64,000 nt of DNA from contig OZ038454.1 in the NCBI GenBank assembly GCA_964036195.1, forward strand, positions 25,158,315 through 25,222,314, written 5' to 3'. Below the pieces are notes generated by a model. The model was not told where the DNA came from and made no database searches. It worked only from the letters and a program-made list of their open reading frames with translations. Below, piece by piece: positions 55,682-64,000 of the stretch (position 1 is the stretch's first letter; every line of letters begins with the position of its first letter). A program made the translations under genes and the position numbers. The DNA is from Sphaerolaimus hirsutus. Its lineage: Eukaryota > Nematoda > Chromadorea > Monhysterida > Sphaerolaimidae.

Positions 55682-57272
55682 TCAGTATTCGAGAATACGC
55701 CACTCATAATTCTGCGCCGTCTCGATGTGGTTGTTGTGTCCCTTGGGCATGGGTTTGTGCAGCTGGCAGTGGGCGGAGTCGGCGCCGTAGCTGAACGAGA
55801 AGCAGAAGCGGTTGGCGGCGCACTTGTGCTGGCAGCGCACCACCGACGCCACGCCCCACTCCTCCGACAGCACCAGCACGCTCCCTGTGGGGCAGTCCCA
55901 GACCCTGTAAAGTGTCAAATGTCATGCAAAGTGTCAAAAGTAATGGAAAATGCCCTGCGAAATGGCAACCGAGTTGCCATATTGCGGGGCATTTTCCATT
56001 ACTTTGGACACTTTACATGACTTTCCCATTTTACAGGGCATTTTTCAGGGTCTGGGACTGCCACCTGACACCAGACGACGGTTGCGCAATATTGTTACCG
56101 CCTGCAACAAAGAATCAAACTATTTTAGGGTGCAGTTACAAGTGTCAAACATTTCCCTCAGTCAGCTAACAAGCAGGTAGTGATGGAAAAGCGCCAGAAA
56201 AAAGGGCGCCAGGCGCCAAGGGCGCCATGGCGCCATTCGGAAAGCGGGCGCCAGGCGCCAAGGGCGCCACGGAAAGAGGGCGCCAAGCGCCAAGGGCGCC
56301 ATGGCGCCATTTGAAAAATAGGGCGCCAGGCGCCAAGGGCGCCAGGATAAATAAGTGCATAGAACACCCTGCCTGTGCTAAAACAGTTTCTACAGCACCC
56401 TAGTACACACATTCACTACTTGATTTGCGTTTTCCAGGATGTAATGAACAAAAACAACACTAGAACAAAAAAATTAAAATAGAATCCACATGACGAATTC
56501 AAACACAATGGATATTGTCATTTGACAACAATACATTCTCTTCAAATAGACTTTCCCAATCAATGTTTCCTTAAATTGGCCAAAAAATGGAATTGCAACG
56601 ATTTTAATCTGTTGATTTTTGATGTTGCAAGTTCAACGGTTCATTATTCTCATCTTCTGATTTGTCAGACACATCTGATGAACCGTTGCAAAAGCATTTC
56701 ACTCGCTCACACCACTTCGTCCATTTTTCTGGCAAATTAAGATGATCCACTGATGCGTTTTTTATATTTTTTTCATTTACACAGCACTCACCTTGAAACC
56801 CTGCTGGCGCCTTTTTGGCGCCCTTTTAAAGCAGGGCGCCAGGCGCCAAGGGCGCCACGGAAAAAGGGCGCCAAGCGCCGAGGGCGCCATGGCGCCTTTC
56901 AGAATATGGGCGCCAGGCGCCAAGGGCGCCACAGAAAAAGGGCGCCAAGCGCCAATGGCGCCATGGCGCGGCGCCCTTTGGCGCCCTCAATTGGCGCCAG
57001 CGCCATGGCGCCATTCCATCACTACAAGCAGGAGTTATACAAGGGGGGGTGTTTCGAGGGGGGATTTGATCGAGGATGTACGGTAAAAAAAACCCCCCAA
57101 AAAAGTCCAAACCGAAGGAACGGACAACAAATTTTTTAATTAAAGCCTGATCCTCCAGCTGGCACATGACCCATCGCGCAGTAGTACCGTCCACTACAAT
57201 ACCATCCTCAATTTCTAAGTAGCGTGTGTACAGTCGGCTGTTTGGCCCGCCAGTTGGTTTAGCCCAAAGTGT
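55682..57272 (-). CDS. C-type lectin + PAN/Apple gene, copy C (3' part only)
   Basis: Exons 57147-57272, 56065-56101 and 55682-55884, equal to exons 5, 6 and 7 of copy B, in one frame: SRLYTRYLEIEDGIVV, then RWVMCQLEDQ, AVTILRNRRLVSG and the PAN/Apple part identical to copy B. Upstream of 57.77 kb the lectin exons 1 to 4 are missing, so the copy is truncated. In exon 5 it differs from copies A and B by LYTRY for LSTT, with one codon more. Intron 6 (55885-56064) is the same introner-like element as in copy B; intron 5 holds the 847-bp GCGCC element. Unless fused to another promoter and exon it cannot make a complete lectin. Confidence 0.65.
55885..56064 (-). mobile_element. Introner-like foldback, intron 6 of copy C
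   Basis: Same position, ends and GGCAACCGAGTTGCC centre as 33579-33759; a few substitutions on the right arm. The exon junction is again in frame. Confidence 0.8.
56178..57024. mobile_element. GCGCC-array element (TAGTGATG family), 847 bp
   Basis: Ends TAGTGATGGAAAAGCGCC and GGCGCCATTCCATCACTA, exact 8-bp duplication caagcagg (56170-56177 and 57025-57032); copy B has the single site at about 33862. Arms are arrays of GGGCGCCAGGCGCCAAG. Non-coding. Confidence 0.9.
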
Positions 57273-57495
57273 CTGCGGCGAACAGGGTTGTCAAAATCTC
57301 AGAAAAAAATTCAAAAAATAGAATGTAAAATTTAAAAAAATGTATAAAAATGCGAATTTTTGTAAAAATTTTGTAAAATTTTTGTAACATTGTAAAATAA
57401 TTCATATTTTTGTAAAGCCCACGCTTTGTTAAGTGTCAAATAACATGTAAAATGTCATGCAAACTGTCAATTGTCATGACAAATATAAAGTCAGG

Positions 57496-57718
57496 GGCCA
57501 GTTCCGCAAGTGGAAAAGTGAGGAGTTAAAACTTAAGGGTTGAGTAAAATGACAAATGACAAGTTATGACTAGAGTTAAGAGTTAAGAGTTGAGTAAACC
57601 GACAAATGATTTTACTCAACTCTTAACTTTTAACTTTACTCTCAACTTATCATTTATCATTTCACTCAACTCTTAACTTTTAACTCTTAACTTTTCCACT
57701 TGCGGAACCGGCACCTGG
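57496..57718. mobile_element. Small foldback related in form to the introners
   Basis: About 220 bp, ends GGCCAGTTCCGCAAGTGG and CCACTTGCGGAACCGGCACC, body of AGTTAAGAGTT words and inverse. Copy B shows the uninterrupted sequence (about 34351-34370, gtcaggtgtcaattg). There is no 8-bp duplication, only two or three bases, so it is not hAT-type. Confidence 0.7.
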
Positions 57719-57771
57719 TGTCAATTGTCATGATAAATATAACTTGGTATACTCAGGCAACATTACAGACT

Positions 57772-58170
57772 ACCAGAGTTGTTAAAAGGTACGTACGTTT
57801 ACTCGAAAAATACGCGTACGCGAGTACGCGGTAAATACATTTACATATACTTTTCAAAAAAATACCGTACGCACTTGTACGCGTACACTTTCAAAGCGTA
57901 CGCGTACGGAAAATGTATTTATGAAAATTCAATGTGGGACATATTTATAAAGTAACTACACTGCTATGTATTTACAGAAGTGGTTCCATTGAATATTTTA
58001 GATATGCGGGGGAAGTGCCTTTAAAAAATTCGCAACCAAATCGAGATGGTTGTGGAGACAATGTGGCTGTACACGCTAGTTTACCAACACGGCACGTCGA
58101 TCAAAAATGTAAACTGAAACGCGACGCATCGCGCGTCGGTTTACATTTTTGATCGACGTGTGTACTTTAG
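57772..58170. repeat. GTACGCG-rich element and a hairpin
   Basis: Repeats of gtacgcgtac and cgagtacgcg (57785-57915), related to 10365-10575. Then a hairpin from about 58095 to 58160 with arms TCGATCAAAAATGTAAAC. From here the sequence is no longer shared with copies A and B. Confidence 0.5.
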
Positions 58171-58679
58171 TTTACGTTGGTGTTTCACTTTCTGGGGTTA
58201 GTGGTTTCGGCAAGTCACAAAAGTGCGACGCGTCGCATGATTACACATGAATGTGACACAGCTGGGTAAACTGGAAGTGACAATTATGCGACGCGTCGCT
58301 TTCGTCGCGCGATGCTTTGTATGTGACTCGCGACGCGTCGTACAGCCAAAAATAAGGAAGGATTTATTCCCCTGAGACTTATCAGGTGAGCAGTAAACTA
58401 ATTTTTTTAGACTTTTCAAATTCCCTAACGTATCTTTGTTGCGAAACGTAGACAATTTAGACGTGACAATTACGTTTGTGTGTGTCTGCTAACATTTGTT
58501 CTTTATCGTGACTGTTGATATTTCATTTTTTATCGTGACTGTTGATAATTCGTTTTTGTTACTTTTTACTGTTAATTTACAAATTGAAATCTACTCAACA
58601 GATTTATTGCGTGATTTCATCATGTTGTTACGGATAGAAAAATTAAAGATTACATGGACACTTGATTTGTATGGATGTT
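58171..58679. other. No gene seen
   Basis: Non-coding; several CGACGCGTCG-like words between 58200 and 58345 and a short repeat of ttatcgtgactgttgata at 58503-58545. Confidence 0.4.
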
Positions 58680-58896
58680 CGACAAAAAGAAATGCAAGGA
58701 AGTGCGACAAAAAAAATGCAAACTTTGTACTCGCTAATTTTCAATTTAAATCTAAAACTGTAAAAAGAAATCATTCTCCTTCTCGCTTCGACAAAAAGAA
58801 ATGCAAGGAAGTGCGACAAAAAAAATGCAAACTTTGTACTCGCCAATTTTCAATTTAAATCTAAAACTGTAAAAAGAAATCATTCTCCTTCTCGCT
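58680..58896. repeat. 109-bp tandem duplication
   Basis: Two nearly identical units, each starting cgacaaaaagaaatgcaagg, at 58680 and 58789. Recent local duplication; apparent open frames simply repeat. Confidence 0.85.
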
Positions 58897-59439
58897 GTAA
58901 CAAAAACCAAGAAAAAACAAAAACAAGACTATATTGCTGTTGACAAGAGTTACACTTTTGAGCAAAATTTAAAACTTGTTTACCTATCTCAGAATGCGAA
59001 ATTTGACAATTGTATAAGGAAGAAACTAAAAAAGTACATAACGTTTTCACTTTGAAATGTGATAATTTGCGAATGATTGAAATGTTACAAAAAAAGGAAC
59101 TGGATGAAAACGTAAAATGATAAGAAACTGCATTAAAACGTATTCACTACTTTCAGCACTTTCACATGACTGAAGCCTTCTGTGCATGTAAACCCAGTGT
59201 GCATGTGGACCCTAATTTTAACTCAAATTTGTCAATTTCCATAACTTTTTATCTATTTTCACCTTTGAAACCACTAGTCCATGTGTTTTATTTTTAAGAA
59301 CTATCAATCGCTCCAGAGGAGTCTACCCAATCCCCTGGAGCCTCGTGGAAAGTCAACATGTAGAATACCGCTGACATGCACATGGGGTAAACATGCACAG
59401 AGGCACACGTCCCTTTCACATTACCAAAAAACACACATT
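58897..59439. other. Downstream region of the 18-exon gene
   Basis: AT-rich, no gene. It would contain the 3' UTR of the minus-strand gene; no single polyadenylation signal stands out. Confidence 0.4.
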
Positions 59440-62400
59440 TCAATCATCAAAATCCTCCAGTTCCTCGTAATAGTCTTCATTGGTCGCCTGAGAATGTGTG
59501 CAATTTCAGTATACTGTTCTATTTTTTTAAATTTTTCAAAGTAAACAGTTTACATCTGTGAACATCTGTAATGGTAAACTTATAGAAAACTTTCCAACTG
59601 TTTCCCAGAAATATATATGCACACTGGGGAACTGTACATATCAATTACTGTAGAAATACTAAAGTCTAGTAGACACTGCACATTGAAACATGTACAACAC
59701 CGAAAACCACAATTGAACCGAATACGTACCGCAAGTTGTTTGGCGTAGCGCTCCTCATCTAAAGGGCAATTGCGCGGCCTCGTACCGGCGCGCGATTGGC
59801 GGATCGGCTGTGGCACGGTAGGGCGCTGTTCACTGGTCGGCGGCGGTTCGCTTGTCTGCACATTTTCATACTGTAAACATAGATTACAGTACGAAGCAAA
59901 ATATCGAAGCAATTTTCTATCCTAACCGTTTCGTTCCCAGCAGCCGCTTGCTCATTCTTCTTTGCACTTTTGTGCGCGCTGGCCGGGGAACTGGCAGCAG
60001 TCTGATTCTGAGTTTATATTATCAGTTTATAATGGCAACAAAGTTGTACAACAGAAGCACTGCAGACGGAAACTTACTGTCAGGCGGTACCGCTTCGCAG
60101 CACATTCTGTGTCCGGTACATGCTGGCCAGTGCGTTTCTGGGCACTTTGCGGCAGTACGACGCCATCGTCGTTCTCGCAGTCCATTTCAGCGGGCTGTAA
60201 AAAAGCGGATAGAATTTACTTGCTTCTTAACACTGAATTATAAGTAGGAAAAAAACAGAAACTGTCAGTCACCTCGGCATACTGCAGCTGTTGATGCTGC
60301 CGCTGCGGCGCCTGCGATGCCACAAACGAGTACGTGATGCCGTCTTCAGTGGCATCCACCTGGTGGCACGACTGCAAATATACATGAGAAATTTCAATTT
60401 GCATATGGTATTGCACATGAAGAAGTAATGAAATGTCTTACTAACGTTAACGTTTTGCAGGGCTTGCTGCAATTGCTTCACCTCAAACCGGGTCGCCTGA
60501 AGCTTGGCAGCCTGGGCAACCTCGAAAGCCTGCCTTTGCATCAAGTGTGCGGCGATGGTCGTCGCTGTGTTCACATTCACCGGTGACGTGTACGGCAAAC
60601 TCGGTGCTTGCACGTTCTGTTGCAGAGTGGGCAATTTCTGCACGGTGTGCAATTTGCCCTTTTCCGTCGGCACGGATTTCTTGGCTTTTTTCATAGACCC
60701 GGCATATTGGTCCAGTTGTTGCGTCGGCTGTAAGTACGATATGTCACTTTATCATAATCAAAGAAATGCACTACTACAAATAAGTACCACTGTGCACACT
60801 GATTTACCGAAATATGTATAAGAATGTGTAAATTGGATTTCATCAAAAGTAACAAGAAGTAAATCTTTTAAATTACACATTTTCAATTTACCAAAAGATG
60901 CATCTTAAGTAGTTTGTTGACACAAAAGAAAGAGTGCAATCCTCACAATTTGAGCCAGGTATTGTACCAGACTGTCATCTTGGTCCGGTTCGGCAACTTT
61001 CGCCTCCTGCTGCAGAAATGCAAAGTTGCCCGGCTTTGTTTTCTGATGTAAGTAACATTAGTAGTTAGTACAGGGTTGTTAGTTACATGCTGTTTACATA
61101 CATCATGAAACACCACCGTTATACTCACCTGCACCGGCGTGACGTTGTAGTCCATTTCCGCGTTCTTTTGCGGCGCGGCGAGGGGCGACACAATGAGCCC
61201 GCTGGTCCTGCGGCGGCAGCGTTTGAGCAGCGCACTGCCAGACGGATTGGCAGGCGGTGCCGCAACGATCGGCAAACTGGTCGTTCCAGTATGGGCGGAT
61301 TCCTACGAAAAGTTAACATCATTTACGAAACGTTTCAAGTAAATTACTTTTTCCTACTTTTAAGTGGTGATGTTGAGATACGTTCAAGGCAACAGTCCCG
61401 AAAACACACACACTCCATCCACGAAATGTTTATCAATCAAATAACTTGGTTCATGATGAAGTCCTCGATCATGTCACAGAACTTGTTCAGATCGGCCTTC
61501 AGCAGCGTGTTGATGACGCCGATTTCCTGCTGCACCACGCCGATGAACCGTATGTTGTTGATGAACGAGCAAATGCAGGGCAGTTTGCTGCGCTTCACGC
61601 TGTCCGCATTCATGCTTGTGCTCTGCAAATTAGCACATTTGAAAGATATGGTAGAATTGACTGAATACATGACAATAAAGAATAGTTTACCGATTGGGTG
61701 CACTGCGACAGAATACTTTCCATATTTTGGCGCATTGCACGGATCGCTTCAACGTCCATCTTGTCGATAATGGGCGCGCACTGTTGCAGCACGCTGTGAA
61801 ACTGGGGGTTCGTCAGCGGCTCGTGCACACGGCATGTCTGGCGGTGGTTACGGCAATGTAAAAAAGTGTATATTAAAAATGGGAAATAAAACTAAAATGG
61901 TCAAAACGTAACACTTAACAACAACAATTTACTATTACACTTTAACGTTAACACAAAGTACATTTTTCTTCACTCCTTACAATTTTCCTGTTACATTCAT
62001 GCAACTCGCACCTGGTTGTTGTCCTGCGCCATGATGGGCGCGTTGTCCTGCGCCATGATGGGCGCATTGTCCTGCGCCATGTCGGGCGCCTTGTGAAAGT
62101 CCTCCGGCGGTGGGCTATCGACTGTTTGCACCGTCCCTGGCGCGGGGGGAACGGCACTCGCAGCCTGTTTAACTCGGTAATCCACGAGTTGCACCGCCAT
62201 ACTTTGTGGCTCCAATTTCTCCGGCGTGAACGTGGTTTTCACCAATTTGCCGAGCATGATGTAGAAGTTTCCCTGGCACACGTTGTGCCAGTAAACTTGC
62301 ATTGCCCGGCGCCAATCGGTCGCTGTAAAGTGCACAACCACTGCTACAAACATACAAACATAAAAACAACATTAAATGATACATTTCAGTAAACCAACAT

Positions 62401-64000
62401 CTACTGGCCTTTCCCTCTTTGAACACAATCATGGGCATGGTGGAGAACTGGATCATTTCTTCCGCCAGTTGCATAGCCTGGGCCTCCGATTGCCGCATTT
62501 GGTGCACCAGGGTAAAAACGATGTCCGCCTTCAAGTCGTTTCGCACCTTGTCCAACTTGATTTTCCACGCGTAGTGCCCCAGCTCGCGCCAGCTGATCTG
62601 AATAAACGTGTTGAAAAGGTTAGTACTGTTCCCCAAACTGTGATAATTCACTGACGCAAGGCTTATCTGAATCAACCTCGGGCAGTTCTCCTGGCTTCAC
62701 TTTCGGAATGGCAGCTTTTTGTTCAGCGGTGCGGCCCTGACTGCGCAGGCGTTCCACGATGTCGGGAAACACTGAGTAGTTGTACCATTTTTGCGTAATG
62801 CAAATGCAAAATTTACATCTACATGGCCCGGAAAGGGTAAACTCACCGGACTCGTCTGCATAGTAGTCCATGTGCTTCAGAGTCGCGAAATTGAGCTCCA
62901 TGATCTTCTTGTAGTAGTGCGCCCCGAGGTCCTCGTTTGACACGCCGCTCAGACGGCCTCCGTAAAGTATGTGCGCTTGGGTCAACGCTCTCTGAAAGGA
63001 CAGTGAAACAGTGTTACGTGTACGGTGTAAAACAAAGTTGCTTACTTAAAACTGAAAGTAAAAGATTGTTTTCACTTGCTGTAAAATGGAAACTGAAAGC
63101 TATTTGCACTTGCACAAAAACAAATACTGCGAAATGTTTTGCACTTGCCAGAAAAGGGAAACAGATACATTTCCCGCACTTGCCGTAAAACGGCATACAG
63201 AAATTTGACACAGCAGTACTCGTCAACTGTAAACTGAGAAGTCTAAAACATGGTTAACCTTGAACTGCCGCTTTTTCGTGTCCCACATCGACTGCAACAT
63301 GCCGCGGCGGGCCACCAGAGCGTCCTGGTTTGTTTTGGCGGACTCGTTCGCCACCTCGCGGGTCAACCACATCTTGTTGTCGGGGTAGTTGTCGTACGGG
63401 GGCTCGAAGTAGCTCTCCCTTGTGAAGTTGTTCCACAACCTGTTCACCGCCGGGTGATCGGACCGCTGAAAAAAGAAATGAAAGAATGGTTACAGAAAGG
63501 AATCTTTAACTCTCAAATGAAAGTAAGCAGTAAACTGCAACTAACGTTCGTTTGCCTTTCCGGGTGATGCAGGTCGTACTTGGTGCACTCCTTCATGCTC
63601 CAGCACCTGTGAGTAATGTACGTGTTCACAACGTCCATTTACTTGTGTGATAAAAAAATACAAACAGAAACAAACAGCGGGTATTTCTGGAACAGCTCGT
63701 GGAACTTCTCCCAGAATTCTTCCGATTTCTCGGCCGGAATCAGCACGCTTGGCCGGCCTCCGACGCCGATGCGGCTCACATCGCCGGTAATCTGAGGTCA
63801 CTCACACACCATCTTAACTGTCCAGTATACTGTTTCCAGCCATGCACGTTTGTAAATATCCTGTTAAATACAGGTAGCCTTTCGGCTAACCGTTTTATCA
63901 TGATATTGTACGAATTGCAAGGCAAGCAACAGTTTACATTAACTTGCAGACGGTGTGTGACTGTCACCGGTTTTTTCGTTTTTTTCCCAGCCACTTTCAG
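59440..64000 (-). CDS. Gene of at least 18 exons, product unknown (5' end beyond the window)
   Basis: Exons in transcript order: 63968-64000, 63679-63791, 63546-63606, 63259-63465, 62847-62991, 62677-62771, 62405-62597, 62012-62322, 61691-61837, 61446-61622, 61129-61302, 60947-61009, 60446-60727, 60273-60371, 60078-60194, 59927-60007, 59730-59870, 59440-59487 (TGA). They join into one frame of about 828 residues; 14 of 17 introns are phase 0. The N-terminal half is folded-looking and rich in W, Y and charged residues (EEFWEKFHELFQKYP, NRLWNNFTRESYFEPPYD, ISWRELGHYAWKIKLDK). Then come three MAQDNAPI-type repeats (about 62020-62095), a helical part (FINNIRFIGVVQQEIGVIN), a long Gln-rich, low-complexity part with basic patches, and an acidic end (EELEDFDD). 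The composition suggests a nuclear or regulatory protein; the EFWEKF..YPCW..Y pattern faintly recalls a MADF/Myb-like fold but too weakly to name. The intron after 63679 appears to use a GC donor. No mobile element sits in its introns, unlike the lectin gene. Confidence 0.75.

Noticed and set aside
58496-58858. 120-codon frame with a repeated Lys/Cys-rich peptide
   Set aside because: It covers the 109-bp tandem duplication, is AT-rich unlike the exons here, and has no splice context or domain.
61437-61446. A stop at the end of the exon 61446-61622 as the end of a separate gene
   Set aside because: A donor (CAA|GTTATT) just before the TGA gives phase 0 into the exon at 61129-61302, and all later exons continue in frame to an acidic end.
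61087-61770. 227-codon plus-strand frame opposite the 18-exon gene
   Set aside because: It crosses introns of the minus-strand gene, whose exons keep frame over 18 junctions; the plus frame is a shadow.

Overview
The window looks like nuclear DNA of an invertebrate animal. Exons are GC-rich and short, joined by GT-AG introns of about 55 to 300 bp and set in AT-rich, repeat-packed DNA. The mobile elements are of animal type: two Ty3/gypsy elements whose primer-binding sites match animal tRNA-His and tRNA-Gln, a BEL/Pao fragment, many hAT-type elements with exact 8-bp target duplications, a Tc1/mariner-type element and a Harbinger-type element. The one recognisable host protein family is a secreted-type C-type lectin plus PAN/Apple protein. 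I cannot name the species.

Layout. The backbone is one locus present three times. Copy A (1 to about 21 kb) and copy B (about 31.9 to 53.36 kb) are long collinear copies; copy C (53.74 to 57.77 kb) is short and truncated. Each carries, on the minus strand, exons of the same C-type lectin + PAN/Apple gene. Copy B is the most complete: seven exons, 36636 down to 33376. Since duplication the copies have taken different insertions, so an occupied site in one copy can be compared with the empty site in another. Copy A holds a 9.9-kb nested hAT insertion (with a giant foldback and a 118-bp-LTR gypsy element inside), a second hAT, a Tc1-type element and (GGGACC)n/(GGGATC)n elements. Copy B holds a 1.9-kb hAT-like element and an 11.5-kb gypsy element. 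Copy C holds two more hAT elements and a small foldback. From 21 to 31.9 kb lies mostly repeat DNA with one orphan terminal exon. From 59.4 kb to the window end an unrelated gene of at least 18 exons runs on the minus strand.

Two things stand out. First, three of the six introns of the lectin gene coincide with about 180-bp foldback elements whose terminal repeats carry the splice signals (GTGGCAGTCCC ... GGGACTGCCCCACAG). In intron 6 the element is exactly the intron and its removal restores the reading frame. This is the signature of intron-generating elements (introners), and the same repeat family builds the giant foldback at 0.9 to 10.0 kb. Second, the 11.5-kb gypsy element in copy B carries, between pol and the 3' LTR, an extra sense-strand gene of at least six exons. 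Its introns are intact, it keeps one continuous frame and it ends in a very acidic tail. The empty site in copy A shows that both LTRs, and hence what lies between them, belong to one insertion.

The gag-pol of that gypsy element is interrupted almost only by TGA codons, and its pol ends in an unusual CCHC zinc knuckle. Function is assigned only to the transposon proteins and the lectin/PAN gene; the captured gene and the 18-exon gene are not recognised.
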